A stretch of DNA of 53,902 nucleotides from Nitrospirota bacterium (GTDB lineage Bacteria; Nitrospirota; Thermodesulfovibrionia; Thermodesulfovibrionales; UBA6898), in contig JAJXTV010000025.1 of assembly GCA_021783515.1 (NCBI GenBank), forward strand, positions 1 through 53,902. Direction: 5' to 3'. Shown in pieces: positions 1 through 8,104 of the stretch. Numbering within the stretch: position 1 is the stretch's first letter; each line of letters opens with the position of its first letter. The position numbers and the translations under genes were made by a program. A model generated the notes under the pieces. It saw only the letters and a list, made by a program, of their open reading frames with translations, searched no databases and was not told the DNA's origin.

Positions 1-439
1 GTCTGGATTGAAAATCTCTCTCCTCTGTCAGAGGCCAGCGCCTGTTAATTCTTCCATCATCAATTCTCCTTTGGAGTGCGACAATCCTGTCCCCATTCCT
101 TGGTTCATCAATTCTTGTGGTCCGGGACATCGCTCTGTTGATCTCATCTCCGAGCGCATCAAGTCTTCCAAGGAGGCTTTCCCACTCTTTACGATAGACC
201 CTTTTTTCTCTCAGCACCTCATAGTCTGTTCTAATACCCTTCAGTCTCGCAAGAAACATCTGGGACTGATCGGGTGTAAGCGCGCCGGTTTTCAGCCCGT
301 CCCCGATCTTTTCCTGTATCACGACCATCTTGTTCTCTGCATTTCTTTCATAATCCGGCCATGTCTGGGTAGTAGCGCAGCCTGAAAACAAGGCCAATCC
401 TAAAACCATCAACACTGCCATAAAAATAACTTTCTTCAT
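1..439 (-). CDS. Hypothetical lipoprotein, C-terminus cut by window edge
   Basis: The reading frame starts at the ATG at 439 and stays open for 146 codons to the left edge, so the C-terminus lies outside the window. The start is supported by a strong GAGGAGAGG ribosome site directly upstream. The N-terminus MKKVIFMAVLMVLGLALFSG followed by Cys is a clear lipoprotein signal with an FSGC lipobox, so the product should be a lipid-anchored envelope protein. The mature part is hydrophilic, rich in Arg, Glu and Asp, and looks mostly helical. I recognise no domain. It lies downstream of, and points the same way as, the OmpA-like lipoprotein gene, separated by two hairpins. Confidence 0.75.
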   Translation of the reverse strand, partial: MKKVIFMAVLMVLGLALFSGCATTQTWPDYERNAENKMVVIQEKIGDGLKTGALTPDQSQMFLARLKGIRTDYEVLREKRVYRKEWESLLGRLDALGDEINRAMSRTTRIDEPRNGDRIVALQRRIDDGRINRRWPLTEERDFQSR

Positions 440-461
440 TCCTCTCCTCTTTCCTTGGCCG

Positions 462-511
462 TGCAATCACTCGATTGCAGTAAGCAGGGGCGTATCGCAA
501 TACGCCCCTGC
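462..511. repeat. Two adjacent perfect hairpins, REP-like
   Basis: Positions 462-468 and 473-479 form a 7-bp stem (TGCAATC/GATTGCA) with a 4-nt loop. Positions 484-495 and 500-511 form a perfect 12-bp stem (GCAGGGGCGTAT/ATACGCCCCTGC) with a 4-nt loop. They lie between the stop of the OmpA-like gene and the start of the next gene on the minus strand. Neither is followed by a T-run, so they are not classical intrinsic terminators. GGGGCGTAT-type palindromes of this kind are, as far as I remember, dispersed repeats in many environmental genomes; that link is from memory. They could slow 3' decay or partly terminate. Confidence 0.6.
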
Positions 512-527
512 AGGCGTCTCTGGGCTC

Positions 528-1313
528 CTATTCTCCGATTACTTCAAAATGAACTCTCCGGTTAGACTTCATACATGTACTGTTCTTATTTTTGGGAGTA
601 GGCTGCTCGACACAGAGCGGCCTTGTTTCGCCATAGCTGATCGTCGTCATCCTGTCTGCGGCGATGCCCTGCTTTGCAAAATACTCCTGCACTGCATTAG
701 CCCTTCGATCGCCGAGCGCCATATTGTAGTCTTCAGCGCCATGCGCACAGGCATGTCCCTCGATTTGCACCTTTACGCCAGGGTTTTCTTTCAGGGTCAT
801 TATGTCGCGGTCGAGAATACCCGTTGCGACTGCCGTAAGGGTCGCCTTATTAAAGTCAAAATGTATGTCCTCAAGTGTTATCTTCACGGGCTCGGCAACC
901 GGAGCAGGCGGAGGCGGTGTAGGCGCCGCTTCCGGCGCCGGCGTTGGCGCAGGCTCAGGTTTGGGCTCGGGTTTCACCTCGGCAACCGGTTTGGCCGGAC
1001 AAAGGGCCTTAATCTTGCCGATCGCTTCTCCGGCCATGTCGATTGCTTCCTGCGTATGGCATGCCATATAGACCTCATAGGCCCTGTCCACCTGGTCTTT
1101 TAACGCATTAAATTCATCCGGACATTCCTTGTTTTTGCCAGCCGCGCGAGCTTCATCCAGCGCCGCGTCTGCATTGACTAAGGCCGGGGGATAATATAAA
1201 TATCCGCCCCTGTATGCGGGTCTTTTCACCAAACCGGAACACCCGGCCATCAAACTCATGGAGAACACGGCAATGACGACTATGAACACTCTCTTTGCTG
1301 TTATTGCTTGCAT
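528..1313 (-). CDS. OmpA/Pal-family peptidoglycan-binding lipoprotein
   Basis: This 261-residue protein begins with a signal peptide ending in the lipobox LMAGC, so it is predicted to be lipid-anchored in the outer membrane. A helical region (about 45-105) follows, then a Pro/Ala/Glu-rich linker (about 110-140), then a C-terminal OmpA domain (about 145-261) with the typical IHFDFNKATL strand, the VQIEGHACAHGAEDYNMALG segment and a final NRRVHFEV strand. OmpA domains bind diaminopimelate in peptidoglycan and tie the outer membrane to the wall. The start has a GGAGG ribosome site 7 nt upstream. The extra cysteines in HACAHG and near the C-terminus are unusual for Pal. It is not the tol-pal pal gene by context, since no tol genes are present. 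Confidence 0.85.
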   Translation of the reverse strand: MQAITAKRVFIVVIAVFSMSLMAGCSGLVKRPAYRGGYLYYPPALVNADAALDEARAAGKNKECPDEFNALKDQVDRAYEVYMACHTQEAIDMAGEAIGKIKALCPAKPVAEVKPEPKPEPAPTPAPEAAPTPPPPAPVAEPVKITLEDIHFDFNKATLTAVATGILDRDIMTLKENPGVKVQIEGHACAHGAEDYNMALGDRRANAVQEYFAKQGIAADRMTTISYGETRPLCVEQPTPKNKNSTCMKSNRRVHFEVIGE

Positions 1314-1415
1314 CTTTACACCTCCTCTGGATTTTTTTTACAGGTCCTCAAGGCGAATCCGAACGATATCCCTAATATTCCCGAATACGCACCCCCCTTC
1401 GATTTTTGCCGGCAT

Positions 1416-1508
1416 TTATCTTTGTCCCCCAATAAGGTTGATTAGCACAACTATCAGTATCACCGGGTCGTCCAAAGCATAGCACTCTCCTTTCTTATCC
1501 GGCATCAT
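1416..1508 (-). CDS. Possible 30-residue membrane peptide
   Basis: This short frame lies in the gap between the OmpA-like gene and the monooxygenase gene. It begins with two ATG codons and its second half is one hydrophobic stretch (VILIVVLINLIGG), compatible with a small membrane peptide. A TTG at about 1475, 10 nt after an AAAGGAG motif, is an alternative start giving about 19 residues. Nothing else supports it; it could be chance. I list it because the gap otherwise holds no gene. Confidence 0.25.
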   Translation of the reverse strand: MMPDKKGECYALDDPVILIVVLINLIGGQR

Positions 1509-1562
1509 GCCTCATGTGCTTGGATCGAGGCCTGCGGCATATTCTTCTCCATCGCATTTCGA

Positions 1563-1901
1563 TCACGCTGTCCTGTGCAGCACTTCGTCTATGAGCTCCA
1601 TCCCCGCTGTCTGGGACACCGTGTTGAACTGCAATTCAGGCTGACGGCTCAAGAGGTCCGTCAGTGCGAGAAGTCGCCGCTGACTGTCTGAGCGGATGTG
1701 GCTCTCAAGGTCTTTTTGTGTCTTCCATTCCTCCACCAGGACGAATGCATTTCTGTCTTCTACGTCTTCATAGAGACGGTAACTCAGACAGCCCCTTTCG
1801 ACCCGTGCGGGTTCGAGCATTCCCCGGATCGTTTCTAAAAGATCACTCCGCCTTTCGGGCAGGACAATCATCCTTAATGTCACAAGCATCTTCTTGTCCA
1901 C
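1563..1901 (-). CDS. ABM-domain (quinol monooxygenase-like) protein
   Basis: The 112-residue product has the antibiotic-biosynthesis-monooxygenase fold pattern: a first strand (MLVTLRMIVLPERR), the helix and turn ARVERGCLSYRLYEDVEDRN, and FVLVEEWKTQKDLESHIRS. Such small cofactorless dimers oxidise quinols or related aromatics, but substrates of most members are unknown. I chose the GTG at 1901 because AAAGGAG sits 5 nt before it; the ATG four codons later has poor spacing. It is the third gene of a likely operon with the entericidin-like and Gly-rich lipoprotein genes (gaps of 32 and 45 bp). A stress-related role is inference from that context. Confidence 0.7.
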   Translation of the reverse strand: MDKKMLVTLRMIVLPERRSDLLETIRGMLEPARVERGCLSYRLYEDVEDRNAFVLVEEWKTQKDLESHIRSDSQRRLLALTDLLSRQPELQFNTVSQTAGMELIDEVLHRTA

Positions 1902-1946
1902 CCGCTCTCCTTTCCTTTCGACATCGGAACCCTGTTCGTTATAGGC

Positions 1947-2177
1947 CTATTGATGATCGTCAAGGTCTTTGTGGTCGTCATGTCTATCCCCGTCGTGACC
2001 CCGGCGGTCTTGTTCTCCAGATCCTTCACGGTCATGCTCACCGTACCCCCGTTGGTCTCGTTCACTATACCCGCCGCGGTCACGTTCACCGTACCCTCCG
2101 CCTCTCCCTTCCCAAAGACAGCCGGAAGATGCGATAAGCAGAATGCCGGCAAATATTAGACTAAGGGTCCTTCTCAT
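1947..2177 (-). CDS. Small lipoprotein with Gly/Arg/Asp/His-rich repeats
   Basis: The start at 2177 is set by a GGAGGA ribosome site 5 nt upstream; the frame remains open further upstream but without such a site. The 76-residue product has a lipoprotein signal ending in SSGC. The mature part is low-complexity, with repeated units of the type GGYxERDxRGYGEHD, ending in a His/Asp-rich tail (DGDRHDDHKDLDDHQ). No fold is recognisable. The highly charged, His/Asp-rich tail could bind metal ions or stay disordered in the periplasm; this is inference. It is the middle gene of the putative sigma-54-driven operon. Confidence 0.7.
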   Translation of the reverse strand: MRRTLSLIFAGILLIASSGCLWEGRGGGYGERDRGGYSERDQRGYGEHDREGSGEQDRRGHDGDRHDDHKDLDDHQ

Positions 2178-2209
2178 ACGTCCTCCTTCTTTACCGTATA
2201 CTTGCGGGA

Positions 2210-2344
2210 CTATTTTCCCGAAGACCTCTCGATGGCCCGTCCACCGCCCTCTATGTCCTGGCCGACGCCGTGGACGGTATGGCAGCCTGACAGGGTCCAC
2301 ATACACATGAGGAGCAGAGCTCCTGCTGCGATGTTCCTTATCAT
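2210..2344 (-). CDS. Entericidin-like small lipoprotein
   Basis: The 44-residue product (MIRNIAAGALLLMCMWTLSG then Cys) has a lipoprotein signal with lipobox LSGC, and a mature part, HTVHGVGQDIEGGGRAIE, that matches the entericidin A/B pattern (xxxGxGxDIxxGGxAI). Entericidins are tiny envelope lipoproteins; EcnB in E. coli is stress-induced and membrane-active. The start at 2344 follows a GGAGAG site by 5 nt. A sigma-54 type promoter lies about 70-86 bp upstream, which makes this the first gene of its transcription unit. Confidence 0.8.
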   Translation of the reverse strand: MIRNIAAGALLLMCMWTLSGCHTVHGVGQDIEGGGRAIERSSGK

Positions 2345-2413
2345 TTCTCTCTCCTTTCGATAAACGACAATATTTTCGGGCGACATGCTTTGGTGATTGC
2401 TACTGCATAAAGG

Positions 2414-2430
2414 AGCAGAATGCGTGCCAG
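2414..2430 (-). promoter_or_regulatory. Sigma-54 (-24/-12) promoter
   Basis: On the minus strand this reads CTGGCACGCATTCTGCT, which matches the consensus YTGGCACGNNNNTTGCW at every fixed position except one T of TTGC. It retains the invariant GG and GC dinucleotides 10 bp apart. It points toward the entericidin-like gene, leaving an untranslated leader of roughly 60 nt. The enhancer-type palindromes upstream and a sigma-54 activator gene next door strengthen the call. Confidence 0.75.
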
Positions 2431-2527
2431 GACCGGTTTTGAAAGAAGAGGCTCTCCAGCGCATTGTAATCATGGAACTTTAGCGAAAGACTACGATGAA
2501 GGAATGATATTTGAAATTCGCCGACTT

Positions 2528-2558
2528 CTGATATATCAGGAGTCTTCTGATATATCAG
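2528..2558. promoter_or_regulatory. Tandem palindromes, candidate upstream activator sites
   Basis: The perfect 12-bp palindrome CTGATATATCAG occurs at 2528-2539 and again at 2547-2558, 19 bp apart (about two helical turns), embedded in a longer direct repeat. The pair lies about 100-130 bp upstream of the sigma-54 promoter. The stop codon of the adjacent sigma-54 activator lies inside the second copy. Position and dyad symmetry are what one expects of binding sites for a Fis-type helix-turn-helix dimer; binding itself is inferred. Confidence 0.65.
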
Positions 2559-4186
2559 GTATTATTCTTGTTTCTTCGGATGCCCAGTTTCTGCATCCTC
2601 GATTCAAGCGTCTTTGGATTGATTCCTAAAATCTCTGCCGAGCCGTCCTTGCCGCTTACCCGCCATCCGGTGGCGTTCAGTGCCTCGATAATGCGCCGTT
2701 TCTCCACCTCCTGAAGAGTCATGCACTGCTCTTCACCTGATTGCGCAATCCTCGGTACATCCAAATGCAGTACAGGTCCGGCGGTGATGATCATCGCACG
2801 CTCGGTAATATTCCGCAGTTCCCTTACGTTGCCCGGCCAGGGATAGGCCTGCAGGGCCTCAACGCTTTTCTGCGGTATTGATTCTATCCGTTGGCCCATC
2901 CTCTTGCTCAACTCCTTCACAAAAGACCATACGAGCGGCAATATGTCCTCCCTGCGCTCACGAAGAGGCGGCACGGTAATCTGAAAAACGTTCAAACGGT
3001 AGTAAAGGTCCTCCCGGAACCCGCCTTCGCTGACCACCCTGGCAAGATTGCGGTTTGTCGACGAAATGATTCTCGCGTCGACCTTAACGGTCCGGGGGCT
3101 GCCAAGGCGCTCAAACTCACCGCTCTCCAGTACCCGAAGCAGCTTGGACTGGAGTTCCAGCGGCAAAGCGTCGACCTCATCCAGAAAAATCGTTGAGGCG
3201 TCCGCAAGCTCAAACCGACCAATTTGCTTCGACAACGCGCCGGTAAAAGCGCCCTTTTCGCGGCCGAACAGTTCACTTTCGATGAGGGTCGGCGGCAGGG
3301 CCGCACAGTTGACTTTAATCATGAGCCGGCCCTTGCGGCCGCTCAAGTTATGGATGGCATGAGCGATCAGTTCCTTACCGGTGCCTGTCTCCCCCTGGAT
3401 CAGGACCGTCGAATCTGTCGGCGCCACTTGTTCTATCTGCTGCAGGACGGTCCTGATCGCTTCACTGTTGCCCACGATATCCTTATGTGAGTGCAGCAGA
3501 GTGATTTCTTCCCGAAGGTAGAGGTTCTCCTCACGCAATTTGCTTCTTAACTCCTTGATTTCAAGGAGCGTGCCCTGCAGTGACTCCTCCGCCTTCTTGC
3601 GTTCTTCTATTTCCCCCAAGAGTTGCTCGTTTGCTGCGATCAACTCTTCAGTCCGTTCCTTCACGCGCAGGTCCATCTCATCATACGCCTTCCGGAGCAC
3701 CTCCTCCGCCTGTTTACGCAAAGTGATGTCACGGATGTTGCACTGGATGATCTTCCCCTTATCGACGAGGTAGACATTACTGACAACTTCGACATCTATG
3801 AGACGGCCATCTCTTGTTTCTAGCGGCAAATGTTCGTACCGTACATACCCTTTCGTCTGCAGTTCTTCAAAACGGAGCTTCGATGCTGTCATGTCGCTGA
3901 AAGGACCGATTTCCCAGAGTTTCTTCCCGAGAAAATCCTTATGCGAGTACCCCAGTATCTTTAAAAGGAATGGGTTCACGTCGAGAATCTGACCCGTATC
4001 TGCATCGAGAAGAACTATCCCGTCCTGAGCAGTTTCAAAAAGCCTCCGGTAGCGGGTTTCCGATCTCTTAAGCTCCTCATCCGCCCGCCTGCGTAAGGTT
4101 TCTCTTGTTGTCTCCCCCCCCGCAGGCTGACGCTGCTCCCCTGAATCATTTATCAGTTGCCCTTCTGTTTTGTCTTTGCTTTGCAT
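2555..4186 (-). CDS. PAS-domain sigma-54-dependent transcriptional activator
   Basis: This 543-residue protein has an N-terminal PAS domain (about 45-160), a coiled coil (about 165-235), an AAA+ domain (about 240-465) and a Fis-type DNA-binding helix-turn-helix at the end. The AAA+ part shows Walker A GETGTGKE, the sigma-54-contacting loop GAFTGA, Walker B IFLDEVDA and the arginine-finger region FREDLYYRLNVF. Such proteins bind upstream sites, hydrolyse ATP and open sigma-54 holoenzyme promoters. There is no receiver domain, so a PAS ligand or redox signal probably controls it. Its stop codon sits in one of two palindromes that lie in front of a sigma-54 promoter, so its likely target is the small-lipoprotein operon directly downstream. 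Confidence 0.9.
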   Translation of the reverse strand: MQSKDKTEGQLINDSGEQRQPAGGETTRETLRRRADEELKRSETRYRRLFETAQDGIVLLDADTGQILDVNPFLLKILGYSHKDFLGKKLWEIGPFSDMTASKLRFEELQTKGYVRYEHLPLETRDGRLIDVEVVSNVYLVDKGKIIQCNIRDITLRKQAEEVLRKAYDEMDLRVKERTEELIAANEQLLGEIEERKKAEESLQGTLLEIKELRSKLREENLYLREEITLLHSHKDIVGNSEAIRTVLQQIEQVAPTDSTVLIQGETGTGKELIAHAIHNLSGRKGRLMIKVNCAALPPTLIESELFGREKGAFTGALSKQIGRFELADASTIFLDEVDALPLELQSKLLRVLESGEFERLGSPRTVKVDARIISSTNRNLARVVSEGGFREDLYYRLNVFQITVPPLRERREDILPLVWSFVKELSKRMGQRIESIPQKSVEALQAYPWPGNVRELRNITERAMIITAGPVLHLDVPRIAQSGEEQCMTLQEVEKRRIIEALNATGWRVSGKDGSAEILGINPKTLESRMQKLGIRRNKNNT

Positions 4187-4427
4187 GCGGTGTTATTGAT
4201 ATTTTAGCGCAGTATCGAGTGATGTCAATGTCAGGAATTTTCTGCAAGATGATTGCCAAAGGGACATGCATTAGCTCAACCCATCAAAGATTACTCATGA
4301 GTAAATATCGCTTCACTTTGGGAAGCAGCCTCCCGCTGAGTTTAATCCCTTGAAATCTTCACGTTTGCTAAAAAGTGTACTATCATGTAAATGACGGGAT
4401 TTATTGGTATCCCTGCAATCTTAGGAA

Positions 4428-5399
4428 GTGCAGGCTGAGCCGTGCGTAAAGAAACCTAAAAAAAAGAAAGCCGTGAAGCACATACATAATTTCATGCTGA
4501 TCGCCGTTCTTGTGCTCTGTCCGGTCTCTCTCCGTGCAGCTACTTCTTCAGCAGCCCTGGATACGGAGCACTCTCAGGCGCCGCCTCACATCTCACGCGA
4601 AGCTCTTATCGATAAATACCATAAGATCGAAAGAGAACTGGAGCAGAATACGTTGTCTATCCCCTTCTATGTGGAGTCGTCCGTGAATAATAATGCCTCC
4701 CGTGTCGATATCTACGGTACTATTAACTATCCTTTCGGGCTTATAAAAAAGGAGTTTCTGGCCCCGGCTAACTGGTGCGAGGTTGTTTTGCCTCATGTGA
4801 AGGTCGGAGCATGTACGTACAGGAAGGTGAATGATACATGGCTGCTCAATATCTACAACGTCGATAAATTTTCCGACCCTCCTGAGGATGCATATCAAAT
4901 GAAATTCGAGTACCGCGTCAGTGCGCTGCAAGCGGGGTATTTCGATATTTTACTCACTGCGCCGAGGGGTCCCTTTCATACAAAGGACCACCAGTTCAGA
5001 CTTGAGGCGATACCATTACGCAACGATAAGACATTCATCCATTTGCGGTATTCTTATCGTTACAGCTCCCTGGCATATTTGTTTATGAAATTATTCGGCG
5101 GCAGCAAGGCCGGTTTCAGCGTAACCGGCACGGACAGCAACGGCAGCCCAGTCTATGTGGAAGGGCTAAGAGGTTCAGTCGAGCGCGATGTTGTATGCTA
5201 TTATCTCGCAATTCTGGCGTATCTGGACACACGGGAGATCACTGCCGGGCAACGATTTGAGAAACAGCTGGGTCGATGGTATGATTTGGCCGCTCTGTAC
5301 AAAAAACAGCTTCTCGACATGGGGAAGGAAGAATATCTCACCCGCAAGAGAAAAGACCGGGAAGGCCAGCAAAGACTTCAGAAAACTTTGGGCGAATAG
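4428..5399 (+). CDS. Exported hypothetical protein
   Basis: The product (up to 323 residues) has a basic N-terminus (KKPKKKK) followed by a hydrophobic signal segment (FMLIAVLVLCPVSLRA), so it is probably exported. The mature part is mixed alpha/beta; segments such as GPFHTKDHQFRLEAIPL and FIHLRYSYRYSSLAYLFMK loosely recall START/SRPBCC-like lipid-binding proteins, but I cannot assign a family. The start is uncertain: GTG at 4428 has a GGAA immediately upstream, and an internal GTG at about 4473 would put the signal peptide at the very N-terminus. It is divergent from the sigma-54 activator. Confidence 0.65.
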   Translation: MQAEPCVKKPKKKKAVKHIHNFMLIAVLVLCPVSLRAATSSAALDTEHSQAPPHISREALIDKYHKIERELEQNTLSIPFYVESSVNNNASRVDIYGTINYPFGLIKKEFLAPANWCEVVLPHVKVGACTYRKVNDTWLLNIYNVDKFSDPPEDAYQMKFEYRVSALQAGYFDILLTAPRGPFHTKDHQFRLEAIPLRNDKTFIHLRYSYRYSSLAYLFMKLFGGSKAGFSVTGTDSNGSPVYVEGLRGSVERDVVCYYLAILAYLDTREITAGQRFEKQLGRWYDLAALYKKQLLDMGKEEYLTRKRKDREGQQRLQKTLGE

Positions 5400-5459
5400 C
5401 GATATCCTGCCTGCCAACGGCGGTGCTGCTTTTGTTCCGAAACGGTCAGTTTACCGTTG

Positions 5460-5850
5460 TCAGTCTTCCTGCAGGAAGAACGCAAACTCTCCTGCCCAGA
5501 GCCAGAATGGTCGAAGAATAGTAAATCCACAGAACGAAAATAACCACGGTGCTTAATGAACCATACACGAGGGAGTACTCGGCGAGGTGGACGATATACC
5601 AGGCGAAAAGATGTTTGGCCAGTTCCCATAGCAGGCTCGTAAAGAAGGCCGTCTGGAGGGCGGCTGTGAAATGGACCTTCTTATTAAGGGTGATTTTATA
5701 AATCGATAAGAACCTGCAGCAGATGAGGAAGAAGGGGAGCAGGCATTTTAAGATCCATTGCGCCGCCGGTCCTATGGCCGCGGGAATCCGCCCCTGGTAA
5801 CTCTGCAGGAAGATGACAAGGGAGCTGAGAATCGTTTCGAGGTTGATATG
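5460..5850 (-). pseudogene. YihY/BrkB-family membrane protein, 3' remnant
   Basis: About 115 codons on the minus strand match the C-terminal part of the YihY/virulence-factor BrkB membrane family: hydrophobic helices, the IYKITLNKKVHFTAALQTAF segment, the signature FFTSLLWELAKHLFAWYIVH, then YSLVYGSLSTVVIFVLWIYY and STILALG. The N-terminal half (usually 130-170 residues) is missing, and the open frame upstream reads as unrelated Cys-rich sequence. At the 3' end the frame must shift by one base near 5495 to give the plausible family ending AGEFAFFLQED with a stop at 5460-5462. Truncation and frameshift together indicate a dead gene. The 5851-6086 stretch holds no recognisable gene. Confidence 0.7.
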
Positions 5851-6086
5851 GTCTTTACCCGTTGCGTTGCGACAGCTTTGGATTATACGATCGTCTCCGT
5901 TCTCGCCGGTGCCCGCGCAATTGTCGACGTGCACACTCCCACATGCCGTGCAATTTCGGCAGACGGAGTCCTGACCCTTGCCTGTCCTGCCCTGTGCGGG
6001 ATATAGAATCCCCCCCGGAATTATGGTAATATTTGGAAAAATAACCGGATTGCAGAACCAAATCCGGAAGATGAAGGGGAGAAGAG

Positions 6087-7142
6087 ATGCCCGAAACCAC
6101 GATTGAATCATGCGAGGTGAAACGCCTCGAAATCCTGAGTGAGAACGGGGATGCGGACGAGTCGCTTGCGCCGAAGTTCACGGATTCTCAGATCAGGGAG
6201 TTGTACGAAACACTTGTCCGGATGAGGACCTTCGACGGCCGGGCGCTGAACCTCCAGAGGGAAGGGCGGATCGGCACCTACGCCTCGATCCTCGGACAGG
6301 AGGCCGCCCAGCTCGGGACGGCTTATGCGCTCGAAAAGCGGGACTGGATCTTCCCGTCGTTCAGGGAGAACGGCGTCTTCGTCGCCCGCGGCTACGAGAT
6401 GTATATGATCCTCCAGTATTGGGGCGGCGACGAGCGGGGGATCAAGGTCCCGGAGGATATCAACATGTTCCCGATATCGATTCCGGTCGGCACGCATATG
6501 CTCCATGCGGTCGGTGCGGCGATGGCGGCGAAGTACAAGGAAGACAAGACGGTGACGCTGACCTATTTCGGTGACGGCGGGACGTCCGAGGGCGACTTTC
6601 ACGAGGCGATGAACTTTGCCGGCGTCTTTCAGGCCCCGGTCGTCTTCATCTGCGAGAACAACCAGTGGGCGATCTCGGTGCCCCGCGCACGGCAGACCGC
6701 CGCCATGACGATCGCGCAGAAGGCCTTCGCCTACGGCTTCGAGGGGATACAGGTAGATGGCAACGACATCTTCGCCGTCTACAAGGCGACGAAGTCGGCG
6801 GTCGACAAGGCCAGAAGCGGGGGCGGGCCGACCCTGATCGAGTGCCATACCTACCGGATGTCGGACCATACCACCGCGGACGACGCCTCCCGGTACCGTA
6901 CGAAGGAGGAGGTCGAGGCCTGGAAGGAGAAGGACCCGATCCTGAGACTGAAGCGGTACATGGAAAAGAAGGGCCTCTGGGCGGACTCCTACGGGAAACA
7001 GGTTGACGAGGACGCCAAGGCGCTGGTGGACGAGGCGGTGAAGAAGGCCGAGGCGGTCGAAAAGCCGAAGCCGCAAGACATGCTTGTCTACACCTATAAA
7101 GAGCTTACCCCGAGACAGAAGAAACAGATGGGGGATTTCTGA
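6087..7142 (+). CDS. pdhA: Pyruvate dehydrogenase E1 component, alpha subunit
   Basis: This 351-residue protein is the thiamine-diphosphate-binding alpha subunit of a heterotetrameric E1, which decarboxylates pyruvate (or a related 2-oxo acid) and passes the acyl group to lipoyl-E2. The ThDP/Mg motif GDGGTSEGDFHEAMNFA with CENNQWAIS follows the typical pattern, as do RMRTFDGRALNLQREGRIGTY near the N-terminus and the phosphorylation-loop-like YRMSDHTTADDASRYR. An AGGGGAGAAG ribosome site precedes the ATG. The stop overlaps the start of pdhB (TGATG), so translation is probably coupled. The E2 gene is 5.8 kb away rather than next in line. Branched-chain 2-oxo acid specificity cannot be excluded from sequence alone. 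Confidence 0.92.
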   Translation: MPETTIESCEVKRLEILSENGDADESLAPKFTDSQIRELYETLVRMRTFDGRALNLQREGRIGTYASILGQEAAQLGTAYALEKRDWIFPSFRENGVFVARGYEMYMILQYWGGDERGIKVPEDINMFPISIPVGTHMLHAVGAAMAAKYKEDKTVTLTYFGDGGTSEGDFHEAMNFAGVFQAPVVFICENNQWAISVPRARQTAAMTIAQKAFAYGFEGIQVDGNDIFAVYKATKSAVDKARSGGGPTLIECHTYRMSDHTTADDASRYRTKEEVEAWKEKDPILRLKRYMEKKGLWADSYGKQVDEDAKALVDEAVKKAEAVEKPKPQDMLVYTYKELTPRQKKQMGDF

Positions 7143-8104
7143 TGGCGACGATGAATATGGTGCATGCGATCAACCTCGCGCTGAAGGAAGAGATGCAGCG
7201 CGATAAGGACGTGGTGATACTCGGAGAGGACGTCGGCAGGGACGGAGGCGTTTTCAGGGTGACCGAAGGGCTTCTCGAGCAGTTCGGCGAGGCGCGTGTG
7301 ATGGACACGCCGCTTGCGGAATCCGGCATCGTCGGAACCGCCATCGGCATGGCGGTCTACGGGCTGAAGCCGGTGGCCGAGATCCAGTTCATGGGCTTCA
7401 TCTATCCGGCGGCAGACCAGATCTTCAATCACGCCGCCCGCATACGCTCACGCTCGCGCGGCCGCTACAGCGTGCCGATGGTGATCAGGACCCCCTACGG
7501 CGTCGGCATCAGGTCGCCGGAGCACCACTCCGAAAGCTCCGAGGCCCACTTCTGCCATATGCCGGGGATCAAGGTGGTGGTGCCTTCTTCGCCGTATTAC
7601 GCAAAGGGGCTCCTCATCTCCGCGATCAGGGACCCCGACCCGGTTATTTTCCTCGAATCCACGAGGCTCTACCGCATGATCAAGGAGGATGTCCCGGAAG
7701 GCGAATACACCGTGCCTCTCGGCAAGGCCCGGATCGTCCAGGAGGGCGGCCAGGTGACGGTGATCTCCTGGGGGAGCATGCTCCAGAAGACGATAAAGGC
7801 GATCGAGGGGGTGGACGCAGAGGTGATCGACCTGATGACGCTCAATCCCTTCGACGAAGAGGCCATCTTTAACTCGGTAAAGAAGACCGGCAGGGCCGTC
7901 GTCGTGTATGAGGCCCCGAAGACCGGCGGTTTCGGCGCCGAGATATCAGCGTCGATCGCCGAGGACGCGATGCTCTATCTGAAAGGGCCGATCAAAAGGG
8001 TGACGGGATACGACGCGGTGCTTCCGCTTCCGAAGCTGGAGGACTATTACATGCCGAGCACCGAAAGGATACGCAAGGCGATCGATGAGGTGATGCAGTA
8101 TTGA
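7142..8104 (+). CDS. pdhB: Pyruvate dehydrogenase E1 component, beta subunit
   Basis: The 320-residue product is the transketolase-like beta subunit of E1. It shows the usual start (ATMNMVHAINLALKEEMQRD), the ThDP-contacting VVILGEDVGRDGGVFRVTEG, DTPLAESGIVGTAIGMAVYG, FMGFIYPAADQIFNHAARIR and GVGIRSPEHHSESSEAHF, and a C-terminal transketolase domain (VISWGSMLQKTIKAIEG to GGFGAEISASIAEDA). It overlaps pdhA by a stop/start and completes the E1 heterotetramer. Length is normal for the family. A mobile repeat lies between it and mlaA, so the transcript probably ends in that gap. Confidence 0.92.
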   Translation: MATMNMVHAINLALKEEMQRDKDVVILGEDVGRDGGVFRVTEGLLEQFGEARVMDTPLAESGIVGTAIGMAVYGLKPVAEIQFMGFIYPAADQIFNHAARIRSRSRGRYSVPMVIRTPYGVGIRSPEHHSESSEAHFCHMPGIKVVVPSSPYYAKGLLISAIRDPDPVIFLESTRLYRMIKEDVPEGEYTVPLGKARIVQEGGQVTVISWGSMLQKTIKAIEGVDAEVIDLMTLNPFDEEAIFNSVKKTGRAVVVYEAPKTGGFGAEISASIAEDAMLYLKGPIKRVTGYDAVLPLPKLEDYYMPSTERIRKAIDEVMQY

